Origin: Ancylostoma caninum
Taxonomy: Eukaryota > Nematoda > Chromadorea > Rhabditida > Ancylostomatidae
DNA: 64,000 bases
Assembly (NCBI GenBank): GCA_037903475.1
Contig: JBAJFG010000442.1
Coordinates: forward strand, 1,265,001 to 1,329,000
Direction of reading: 5' to 3'
In this document: piece after piece, positions 47,641 through 58,109 of the stretch
How the letters are laid out: every line of letters begins with the position of its first letter
How positions within the stretch are numbered: position 1 is the first letter of the stretch
Position numbers and translations under genes: made by a program
Notes under the pieces: model-generated
Told to the model about the DNA's origin: nothing
The model's input: only the letters and a program-made list of their open reading frames with translations
Database searches by the model: none

Positions 47641-50640
47641 ACATCGTGCTGTGCCCTGTTGGCAGCGAAAGCAATTTGTGTGTACGTATTGGTACTGTAT
47701 GCTATTCCATAAAAATCGTTTGTACGCCATGTTTTCATTTTTATTTACTGACCATTCCTCGCAAGTTGTAATAGAAAATAAGGATCTCTATTATGCGTTA
47801 GAAGGATCAAAGTCATGGAACCTTCTTGATCTTGAAATTCTAAATTAAAAATATTTGTCACGGAACATGAATTAAAATATGACCATTACCTACTATTCAC
47901 TGGAGCCTCCTTTTTCTTTTTCACCGGAAAACTCTTCGAAACTTCCAACCCTCTAAACACTACAAATTTTTGAGTTTTTTTTTTGTGAATGGGAAGCATA
48001 CCATAGCATATTGCAATCACCTCGTCGAGTAGTGTAAGAGGAAGGCATATTTGGAATATCGATATTTTTGCCTGAACATTGTCTTCAAGTTGGCAAGGCT
48101 GTGTTAATAGCACAGGAGCCTACTGGATTGCTCGAACCGCAATTTGTTTGAGGAACAGTATCCAAATTCTCAAAAAAAAACCGTCACAACTCAGATTAGC
48201 TCTTGACGTTTTAACATGAATAGAATCTCCAGCCTGCTGATCACAGTGATAAATACACATGATTGCATCCAAAACTGCCAATTTCTCCGTTTTCGAGCCT
48301 TGTTTGCGGGTGCAGCCAGGGCAGAACTATAAGGTGCAGGCAGGGCAGAACTAACTCTGCTACCATGCACTTCCATGCTGGTCACAGGTGGAGCGCAACT
48401 CCTACCCTGCTAAGAGGTGAGTGACAAAAAACTCTCACGTGGAGTACAAATTTTCTTAGAAAGTACTCTCCCAGAAGTGCATTGTTTAGAAACCTCGTCC
48501 TCCCGTCTTAGCCCCGTCCGCTGGTTCTGCCTACAAGCTTCCAAGAATTTTTCTAGCGAACAAGTTTTTCGAGATTTTTGCAAATAATAACATATACTAT
48601 TGTGATCGTCAGCCCTTGATGATTCTTCCTCTGTGAAAATCTCACTCGCATTAATAACCAGCACCCTAATACTTATACTTGATGTTTTAGTAATTTTGTT
48701 CTCAAAGTGACGGTCGTCCGACGAAATACCGACGTTTCCTTCCATGCTATCTTCACAACTCCTTCTGCAGAGTGGGCCATAAATGAGGTCACAAGACGTG
48801 TTTTGCTTCCAAAGGAGCAGGCTCCTCCTTTAAGTCATGTTGAGTTGAGAGGTCGTCTCCGGGCGTTTTATCAGGACAGTGATCAGGAACTCAAGTTCAG
48901 TCTGACTTTGAACTGGGAAAATAAAAAATCTTAGGATCTATTGGTTTTGTCGAGTGGCCACTCACTGCACTTAGTCAAATATTTTAGTAGGTTTTCACGA
49001 TACCTGAGATATATGCCCTTTCAAAATCCCTTAAAAGTTGAGAATCTCCAGAAAAGAATCTTCAAAATAAATACAATATTTTGCCAAACCACTTGCGCAC
49101 TGAGGCCTGCGACTTCACTCGATGTCTCGGGGTCTGATTCCTACCAGATGAAGGACATTCCTAGATGTTTTCTTGTATTATATTCATTGGGAGTTAATGA
49201 ACATAAATCATGTGACAGTGATCCCAATTGCTTTTGAAATCTTTTTTCAATTGCCATTTTCTTTGTTGTTTTTGGCCTACCTTGTACTTTGTTATTGCTA
49301 CGATTATTCTTCTACGCACCATTATCCAAGCAATTCTCTAGACATGATTGATATTTCAGATCTAAAGGAAGAAAACAACAAGTTGGTAGGGCTGAACTTG
49401 AAGACCATAAACTCACCGCGGTGAATATATCCTTATTCTCCGCAAATTCCAATTCTGATGGAGTTCTCATTGGTGCTCTGTACCTCTTGATTTCCATGCC
49501 TATCATCCCTTTTTACATATTGCTTCTATACTTGAGTTTTGCATTCCTTTCGAAAATATAATGGGATCCCAACGCCACTTCTCTTATTATTTTTTCAAAG
49601 TTTCCATAGGTGGATCAGATCATAAACATATTTGGGTTTTCTCAACTGCTAAAGGACTGCTTATCAATACACAGTACCAGTACTAGTAATATTGAAAGAG
49701 ATAACATTTCTTGACTTTCGTCAACTCTGTTCATCGTACATACTAACTGGTCTTTATATTCGCTTTCCCGAAGTGCAATCGAAGGCAGACGTATTTGTCC
49801 GGGTGAGTAAATTCCTGTAGTGTTTTTATTGGAGTGACAGTGAAAGAAAGCATCAGAAAGAGAGGGAGAGAGAGAGAGTTAGTGAGTGAGTGAGTAAGTG
49901 AGAGCAGTGCAGAACATCACAGTGATCCCGCTTTTATAAATTCGTATTCTAAATAGTAAGAATTGTTAGAACTCCTAACTCTAACTTACTCTAGCTTAGT
50001 GTTTTCTACAGTAGGGCGGTAGTCTCTCTCCAAAAAGTGCGCCCGAGAGGCGCGGTAGAACACAAAGACGGATCCGGAAGAACATGTCGATGTGAGAGTG
50101 ACGAGTACATAGGTGCCGCACATTCTCACGCTTTCTCTCCGCCAATTTATAGCATTATTCCACTTAAACAGACCTCGAAAACTTGAAGAGATTTTTTGCT
50201 GGGACGTTCCGTCAGTGATTTGATCCCATAAACCCGAACATCTTACCGATTTTGTACCATAACCGCATTTTTGTAGAGTTATGGTAGTTATACTATAGGT
50301 ACACTGTAGGTGCACTGTATCTCAAATTCTCGAATTTTCAGATATTGCGCGGAAGAGCTATTTCATGCGCTGGTCGCAAACGTCAACAACCTTTTGCGTT
50401 CCACCCCATCTTGTTGCCAAAATTGATATTTTCTCTCTATTCCCCACAGAATTCCTACCGTGTCGTCGTAAGAATGGGGTAACGGTACAATACGAGCGTG
50501 CTCAGTGTACAGATTAACCTTCAAGGCTGAAGTTCAGAAAATTCTATGGGAAATTCATCGTATCTACCGTGACCTTACGAAAACGGAGTCACTGCACATG
50601 GTGGAGACGATATTCGTCTTCACCGCTTCAATTAAACTCC
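47640..50640 (+). repeat. Segmental duplicate pair 3, copy 1 (with receptor D remnant)
   Basis: Blocks at 47650-47850, 49290-49830, 50035-50110 and 50520-50600 match 62085-62270, 62790-63330, 63495-63570 and 63920-64000 in the same order. Copy 1 is longer because of insertions, such as the repeat at 48925-49110 and a GAGA/GAGT microsatellite at 49858-49905. Confidence 0.6.
49421..49802 (+). pseudogene. Receptor D: chemoreceptor pseudogene, exons 1 and 2
   Basis: The exon 1 remnant (49421-49531) still reads VLIGALYLLISMPIIPFYIL, matching TM1 of receptor E. However, the two ATGs of E are replaced by GCG-GTG, and the donor (TAC/gtgag in E) is now TACttgag. The exon 2 remnant (49636-49802) has lost its acceptor AG, carries an inserted 8-bp stretch (net 11 bp longer than the invariant 156-bp exon 2) and runs into stops. 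Its terminal donor is kept. No later exons were seen before the 50.7-kb mariner. Clearly non-functional. Confidence 0.75.
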
Positions 50641-50754
50641 CTATACTGAGTTTTTTTCGACATTGCTGAGGCGGATAGTGCTCAATTTTTGTAGACCAGC
50701 TTTAACGTAAAGTCATAGACGATGCTGTTATAACATGACTCCTCGTCATAGATA

Positions 50755-51785
50755 ATGGATCGTTCGGAAAGTAATTGGGATTTTTGAGCGTTACCAAAAA
50801 AATTATTCTCCCATAGTGAAAGAACATTATCAATGATATATTCTCTATTTTGTTCGATTAACTTCTGGCATCCTCCTGGTAAACTCATAACTCCTCTCTC
50901 ATAGAACTTCTGGTCATTTTCAACAAAAAAGTGGGCTACGATAGATTTGATACCCTCATATTTGGTGAAGGATTTCCCATTTAATCAGTTCTGCCACGAT
51001 GGAAATAGGTGGTAATCAGATGGCGCAAGATGAGGACTATATGGTGTATGCAACATCAAATCCCAACAAAGCTAGAGTAATTTTTGCCGGGTCGCCAAAG
51101 ATATATGCAGTGCCTCGGTGGGAACAGTACTCCTTCGCGACTCGCTAATTCTGGCCATTTTTTTGAATTGCTTGATCCAATTTTACCAATTGTCGACAGT
51201 GAAGGGCCGAATTAACATTGACATTCTGATTCTGATTCAGCATTGCCTTGATGGAGGACCACTTCTTTGGGACTCGCCAATTCTGGTCGGTTTTTTACAC
51301 TTGATTCATATAATTTCATATGTCGACAGTAGAACTCCGGATTGACATTCTGATTCCTTGGAAGCACCTCAAAATTTATCACACTTTCGTAGTCCCGAAG
51401 GCGTAGTGTTCCTCCAAGACAATGCTAGACCACATAGATCTTCGGCGACTCGGCAAGAATGATTGGAACTTGGTTGGGAAATGGTCTTGCATCCAACATA
51501 TAGCCTGTTTTGCGCCATCCAAGTACCACTTATTTCGATGGTTGCAGAACAACTTTATTGCGAAAACCTTTACCGAAGATCAGGATACCAAATTTTGAGT
51601 AACTCAGTTTTTTTTTGCCAAAAAAGCAGAATTTTGAGAGAAGATATGTGAAAACATATAGAAAGATGGCAAAAGGTAACAGAACAAAACAGATAATATA
51701 TAACTGATTAATGTTTTTCATTGAGGAGAAATAAAAAACTTTTACCAATGCTCAAAAATCCCAATTACTTTCTGAACGACCCAAT
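50755..51785 (-). mobile_element. Mariner element with internal duplication of the catalytic region
   Basis: The ends are about 35-bp near-perfect inverted repeats (GTTCGGAAAGTAATTGGGAT and its complement with GTTCAGAAAG). On the minus strand, EVLPRNQNVNPEFYCRH and NRPELASPKEVVLHQGNA (about 51230-51370) are followed by a second, diverged run of the same segment (NVN..., WPELASREGVL; about 51110-51225). Further down is CQKLIEQNREYIID near 50830. Stops are frequent; the copy is dead. Confidence 0.75.
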
Positions 51786-52009
51786 GCTCGAATTTTTAAG
51801 CGATCATTCCCTGCATGACCTAGGTTTTCTACAGCACAAAAAAATCTCCCGCTGGTGTGCAGTTATTACTGCTGACAAAAATACGAAGTACGTGTTTTAT
51901 GTCACTCCAATTCGCAAAGGAGCTTTAACAATTTTTTAAATAAGGTTACAGCGCAAAACCTGCTACAAACGACAACACTATGGCTGTATTGGAATGAATC
52001 AGTGATGGA

Positions 52010-53452
52010 TGTCCGTGGATTGTCGCGGTCACGTTAAATAAAGTTGTTGCATTTTGCCAAAACAATTGCATTTGTTGCACTTCATTGCTTTTCTTGCAAT
52101 GCAATGCATCGTGATTGGTGTCATTGCATTTTTTTAATGCATTGCATAAAATGCAATGCATTAAATTGAATGCATTGACAAAAATTGCAATGCATTGCAA
52201 CGAATGCATTGCATTTGTTTTGGTTTAATAACCCAAGTTTGAGGTACTCAAACGCATTGCGTCGTATCTGTTGCGGGGGGAAAATGCAAAGAAATGTTTT
52301 TTTTGTTAATTTTGCATTAAATACAATGCTTTAAATGAGATGTATTAAATGCAATGCGTTGACAAAAATTCACCGCATTGACAAAAATTGCAATGCATTG
52401 CAACGAATGCATTGCACTGCATTGGTTTAATTACCCAAGTTTGAGGTACTGCCAAGCGTTCCTTCGTATCTATAGCGATGCAAAAAAAATGCTCTGCATT
52501 ATTCAAACAAGTCAATGCATAAAACTAAATGCATTAAATGCCAGCGTTGCACTTATTGCAATCTACTGCATTTTTTCAACAATGCGTTGTATATTTTCCA
52601 ATGCATTTATTTTTCATCGGTTCTCCCACCCAAGTATAGGATCATCTCAATGGATGCACTGCATTAGGCTGCTATTAGACTCCACGCGAGGTATAGCACG
52701 GGGCTTCCGCGGCTACGCCTCGCCCCCAATCGATAGGTATTGCTAGTGGAGACGGCGACACCCTGTGCTATATCTCGCGTGGAGTCTAACAGCAGCTTAA
52801 TGCAGTGCATCCATTGAGATGATCCTATACTTGCGTGGGAGAACCGGTGAAAAATAAATGCATTGAAAAAGGTACAACGCACTGTTGAAAAAATGCAATA
52901 GATTGCAATAAGTGCAAGCTCTGAAATTAATGCATTTAGTTTTATGCACCGACTTGTTTGAATAATGCGGCGCATTTTTTCCACCGCTATAGATGCGAAG
53001 CAACACTTGGCAGTACCTCAAACTTGGGTAATTGAACCAATGCAGTGCAATGCATTCGTTGCAATGCATTGCAATTTTTGTCAATGCGGTGAATTTTTGT
53101 CAACGCATTGCATTTAATACATTTCATTTAAAGCATTGTATTTAATGCAAAATTAACAAAAAAAACATTTCTTTGCATTTTCCCCCCGCAACAGATACGA
53201 CGCAATGCGTTTGAGTACCTCAAACTTGGGTTATTAAACCAAAACAAATGCAATGCATTCGTTGCAATGCATTGCAATTTTTGTCAATGCATTCAATTTA
53301 ATGCATTGCATTTTATGCAATACATTAAAAAAATGCAATGACACCAATCACGATGCATTGCATTGCAAGAAAAGCAATGAAGTGCAACAAATGCAATTGT
53401 TTTGGCAAAATGCAACAACTTTATTTAACGTGACCGCGACAATCCACGGACA
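52010..53452. mobile_element. 1.44-kb palindromic foldback element made of TGCATT-type repeats
   Basis: The arms 52010 to about 52695 and about 52765 to 53452 are reverse complements at very high identity; the centre is near 52731, with a roughly 70-bp GC-richer spacer. The ends read TGTCCGTGGATTGTCGCGG and the complement, flanked by direct repeats GATGGA (52004-52009 and 53453-53458), so it moved as a unit. Much of each arm consists of ATGCATT/TGCAATGCA words. Open frames occur as mirror pairs and are not genes. No transposase is present. Confidence 0.88.
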
Positions 53453-53639
53453 GATGGAAGTATTTAAGACTTTTCAGATGAGAATTGACACTTGTACTTA
53501 TTTCGAGATGTGGCTACAATATTCATAATAATATACCAGTTTGGAATCCGGAACAAAGTTGTCGAAGAAAGACGGAGACTTGCATTCTTTTCATCTCAGT
53601 GCCACATATTGGATGCCAACTGTATGGTTTCAATAAATA

Positions 53640-55198
53640 CTCAGAACTTCTGCAACAACTATTTAACTATTTAACCAGCTTTTGAGGAGCTAGGTTCAGA
53701 TCGCATCTGAAACTAGTTTTTCAAAAGCTGATAAAATACTTTTTTTGCCACTTCCTCGTTAAATAACTGCATATGAAAAGCTTGCAAAATAGTTGTTCTG
53801 GCCTCTTCCTTGCCAAATAGTTGTAAAATGAAAAGCCTTGCTGAATAGTTGCAAAATGGAAAGCTAGTAAATTAGTTATTTACCGGAGTAAACCGGTGAG
53901 GAAAGGAGCGTTTTGTGGATCACATTCATGCAAAAAACAGCATCTTTATTGGTGGCATTCATAAAAGTATGTAAACTGTGTGGCGCTACCAGTTACAGAT
54001 CTAAGAACAACTCGTGCCAGAGCAGTAAGACAGAATGTCCTCCTCTGAATCTTACAGTTTGCTGTGACCGGGCGATCTTTGGCTACCGCTCAGATTAGTT
54101 CATCATCTTCCGATGTTGTACATCACTCAGCCGTGTTTCAAAATTGTTTAATAAACAGGCTGCAAATTCGAAAGGAAATCGTTCCTACATTAGATGCTCC
54201 AACAGGGGCTCTGAGAAGTGTGCAGCACGAACGCAGCCCAATAGCGTAATGCGCCGAGTAAAAATCCTAGCAGAACCTCCTTCCAGTTGCTGCCATTCTG
54301 CTCTCGGTTGGCTCCCCTCTTTGAAGCAAAAGTTGAGAGAAGGGTAGCAGCAGCTGGAAGGAGATGCTGCTGGGATTTCTACTTGACGGACGCTGTTTGA
54401 GCTGTGCTCGTGCTGCACAGCTATCAGAGCAGTTCTAATTTAATGTGGAGTCTATTGATTTACATAGCTTCTCATTAAAAAAAACTTGCCTTCAGTGTAT
54501 CGAACTGGATAATAAAATAAATCAAAAATAAAAATAAATCAAGCTTGTTGAAAGTAAATGGTATTCTTTAACCGATATATAGCCATTAATGATTGATTTG
54601 CAATGGCTGCTTAAGAGGTCTTACAATGCTGTCGGTTACTTAAAACTCGTGAATAGATAGGAGTAAGTAAATTCTGAAGACTTAGCTCAAGATGCTATTC
54701 TCTCAAGAGTTCTAGGATATGGTTTTTCCGCAATTCTTTCTGTTATTATATTTAGCTTCCATGGCAACTGGTTGAGTGGTGCAAGTCACTTGAACATCTC
54801 TTTTGAGGAATTTCGAAAAGTTGAACGGAGGATTTGAAATCTACACACACTGTGGACATAGGTGATGTAACTGCCGCTCTTCTTTATTTGGGACCGTTAA
54901 AATACCTTACCACATGCGAAGGATTCTTTCATTTCTGCGTGATAGCTGGAGAGTATCAGCGCAAAGCTAGTAAAATAGTTGGTTTTGGAGAAAGATGGTA
55001 AACTAGTTGCTTTGACTTCCTAGTAAAATAGCTGAAAAAGGAAAAGCTAGTCGGCTACTATTTTTTCCCGGCTGATGATGACGTCATACTAGTCTGCAGG
55101 GTGTTTTTAGCAAAGGATTGCAAACTACTTTATTTGAGCTTGTCTGCGGGTTGTTTTTAAGAAATCCTTGTTTGCAACTTACTCCAGAGGTTCTGAGT
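53640..55198. mobile_element. Inverted-repeat element with GCTAGTAAAATAGTTG-type subterminal arrays
   Basis: The left end CTCAGAACTTCTG (after TA at 53638) pairs with the right end CAGAGGTTCTGAG (before TA at 55199). Inside both ends, variants of AAAAGCTxGxAAAATAGTTG recur (53660-53890 and 54960-55060). The middle holds a nested MITE at 54209-54430 and no recognised gene. Confidence 0.55.
54209..54430. mobile_element. Foldback MITE, family 1 copy 2
   Basis: The ends CTCTGAGAAGTGTGCAGCAC and complement match the element at 2361-2613 (shared ACGAACGCAG and GCGTAATG). The halves pair around about 54320. It is nested within the larger inverted-repeat element. Confidence 0.7.
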
Positions 55199-55200
55199 AA

Positions 55201-55844
55201 TTGGTACAAAGAAATGAGAGGGGAGGCTGTTTCGAAGTTTGAAGCGCCTTGATTGCATCATTAGCAAGACCATCTATCGGAGAAGAAAACGACGAGAGCC
55301 AAGTGTGTGGTGAGGTGCTTGTAGAGGCACAAGATTCACTACAAGTAAGTAGTACATTATAATGTCACAAAATAAGAAATACCAACAATTACTCCCGACT
55401 TGAGGTGTCCTCCCCCTTGCTGAGCGTGGTAAGCCGGAAGGATCAATGACTGTGAGTGTTCTGCACGAAAATTCTCATGAAATTCAATTCGGTTGGAAGC
55501 AGAATATACATGTTTGTGCGAGCAAATCAGACGTATTGTGGTTTGTTTTGTTTTCATCGACTTTTGTGTTATCAGTTAACAGAGTAATCGTTTTACAAGG
55601 AAAAGTTTCACCTGAAGAAATGCCGGCTATACTAAAGGTAATTTTAACGAATGTTCGTCATTCTTTCAGCATTTTTGCTCCTCTAATTCGTGAAGTCGAT
55701 CAGATGGTTGGTGGAGCCTGCTGTGTCTGTCCTGCATATTTCGCATTTTAAGCCAAAACTTAGCGGTAATTTTGTCTGTATACAGATCCACTGTTCGATT
55801 ACAACATCACCAAGGAATGTTCATCAATATCATAAAGAAGTACG
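55201..55844. other. 640 bp, no recognised feature
   Basis: A plus-strand frame of 101 codons (55446-55751) contains a hydrophobic stretch and a cysteine pair but no domain or splice context that I trust. Confidence 0.3.
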
Positions 55845-55846
55845 TA

Positions 55847-56028
55847 CAGTGGACGTCAATGATGGTGGCCCATCCGCGGCCTCGACAAAGACTCTGCACA
55901 ACCGCGCCGCGCGCAACGGGATCGGTGTCGTTCGCCACCGGAACGCTATCCTGGACGCTTTTCTTCCCGATTCGGTCGAAAATCCTTGAAAAGGGTAGAA
56001 AAGCTGCTAGAGATCGCGTTTTCTCAGC
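55847..56028. mobile_element. Half copy of a CAGTGGACG-ended MITE
   Basis: TA followed by CAGTGGACGTCAATG and about 180 bp match the left two-thirds of the complete copy at 63621-63890. The right terminal repeat is missing; the sequence passes directly into a CR1-like RT fragment. Confidence 0.6.
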
Positions 56029-56540
56029 AGACAAGGGAATCATCCAGTTTCTTGACCATTGAACTAATTCGTTTATTTCCAGTTAAATGGCAGCTACATC
56101 TCCAGGACATGAGACTTCATGATAAATTTTCAAGTCATCTGCAAACTGTTTACACCTAATTCCATTCTTTTCCACTATCCCGGGGATGTCGGCTGTATAT
56201 AAGTGAAATAGCAGGGGCGATAGAACTCCTCCTTGTTGCACACCGCTAGACACTTCTTTTACCGAAGAGAATGATGACCTTACTTCTACTTGAGAAGTTC
56301 TACCGCTGAGAGCTGCAAGATCCAGTTTCTAATGTTTCGATGGAATCCAAGCTTTTCAATTCTCATAATAAATTCAGGAATACTTACCCTATCGAACGCC
56401 TTAGCAAAATCAATATAGATTACATCGCAACTCATCGAAAGTTTAGAGCTCAAATGATTCCGATTTTTTTCTTGTGCGGCAGAAACCTTCAAGGAACCCT
56501 TGCCTTCATTCCTCCTTGTGCAAGAATGGCAAAAAATCAA
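56029..56540 (-). mobile_element. CR1-like reverse transcriptase fragment
   Basis: The minus strand reads motif A (VIYIDFAKAFDRVS), then KLGFHRNIRNWI, motif B (SGVQQGGVLSPLLFHLY) and motif C (FADDLKIY) before a stop near 56095. An end resembling NWMIPLSAEKT leads into the MITE. It is a separate, less decayed copy than the element at 15.1-16.9 kb. Confidence 0.75.
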
Positions 56541-56790
56541 TGGAGTCGATAAATCGATATTTCGTCCAAAATGGTTGTCATATTAATGTTCAGCACATTG
56601 AGATATCCCATTGGACATGTTTTCACTGCCCCTCGAGCAAAAACAGTGAAAAATCATTAAAATCGATAAATCTATAGTGTCGCACGAAACCGTTGTCATA
56701 TTCGTTTTCAGCGCATTGAGATACCGCAGCAGACATGTCTTCACCGTCTCGTGGGCAAAATAACGAAAAATCGATAAAATCGATACAATC
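56527..56790. repeat. Diverged tandem repeat, unit about 125 bp
   Basis: Units share AAAATCGATAAA, GTTGTCATATT, CATTGAGATA and GACATGTxTTCAC; two full units and part of a third are visible. Frames open across them on both strands are repeat artefacts. Confidence 0.6.
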
Positions 56791-56856
56791 GATAAACCAA
56801 TCGATAGTCCCAGGTGCAAAGTAGCCTAAAACCTCCGCCGGCCCACTGAGGATATA

Positions 56857-57034
56857 CAGTCCTTGTCGAAAAGAGAGACGGATTCCGTGATTGCGGGAAC
56901 GCGGTGGGACCCGAACGATGGATGCGGAGAGAGCATGCTCCAGGCGAGAGGGTGCAGGAGGTCCCACCGCGATTCCGCGCCCGCAACGATATGAAACCGC
57001 ACGCGCAATCCGTCTATCTTTTCGACAAGGACTG
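56857..57034. mobile_element. 178-bp MITE with CAGTCCTTGTCGAAAAG ends, TA target
   Basis: The ends CAGTCCTTGTCGAAAAG and its exact complement are flanked by TA (56855-56856 and 57035-57036). An inner inverted repeat contains CGCGGTGGGACC. Related inner sequence (GGTGGGACC.TAACGA) occurs near 63510 and, diverged, near 50050. Confidence 0.82.
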
Positions 57035-57036
57035 TA

Positions 57037-58100
57037 TATGCAAAGCTTGGCCCCGATCGGTTAATCCACCGCGATTTCTAGTCGGAACATAGGGACGAGT
57101 CTGAGAAAAGTCTAGTTTTGGATAATTGAACAAACTAATTTGAGGTACGAGCTCTATATCTGAACCGAGAAGTCACTTATGTTATTGTTGTTGTTTACTC
57201 TCAACGCTATTATTGTTAACATTAGTCACCTGCATACGCGCATCTATGCAGTGAACATTGTATAGAATTGAACCTACAATGAATGAAGCCGTTCTGATTT
57301 TCATGAATATTGTGTTTGTTTTCAATTCCGCACAGTTAGCGGTAAGCGATGCTCTTTCCCGGTCCTGAAAAGAAAACGCAGCTATATTTCGGTTTTTCCC
57401 CTGCAGTAGCAGCGTCAGAGCAGAACATAGCTACCTTCCAGCTCAGATACTGCTGATATCCTAGATTTATGTGCCGCTAACGTACTTCCCTCCATAGGAA
57501 TTCCAACAATTACAGCTTCATTTCATTTCGGTCCAATTCCTGAGATGGGAGATCTCGTTGGGCTATTTGACTACTTGACTGGGTTGCTGTTCGGTCACTA
57601 TTCGATTGTTATTCAATCGCCATGTAAAACTCGAACCAGCTCCAAGTCCTTTCACCAAGAATGGAGTATGACAGCCATCAGGAGAAAAGCGGCGCTCAAA
57701 TAAAAAGGCTTCGAAAACGAGGAATTACAGCTAAAGTAACGCTTTCCTGCTGGTTTGCTGCTGCCCAGCTGTCAAGAGAGAAAAAAATGTGTATGAATGA
57801 GGCTGTGCAGCAGGAAAGTACTCTGGGATTTGAAAAAAGATAAGTATCGGTGGAACGTTTGATACATGTTCACGATCCTTTTAACATCTCAAATCAGATT
57901 CATGAAGGCTAGCTTTTCTCCCGTCTTTGGAAGCCCTCTGATTCATTCCTAAATATTATGAATGTTGCTGATTAAACATTTCACTCATTGTCGGGTTTAT
58001 GAACGGCTACGGTTGATTGTGGGTGCTACAATCGTTTCATTCAATAAATCATCTTTATCCCATCTCTATTCTCTTTCTCTATGATAGTCCAACTTGCAGT
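57037..58100. other. 1 kb without recognised genes
   Basis: AT-rich sequence with short open frames only; nothing assigned. Confidence 0.4.
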
Positions 58101-58109
58101 CAATAGCCG

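Noticed and set aside
51946..53528. Several open frames of 80-120 codons within the TGCATT palindrome
   Set aside because: They occur as mirror-image pairs on opposite strands and come from reiterated TGCATT words, so they are by-products of the palindrome.
55690..56062. Plus- and minus-strand frames of 78-99 codons
   Set aside because: They overlap the half MITE at 55847-56028; the same frames recur in the complete MITE at 63621-63890 and are not conserved as protein.
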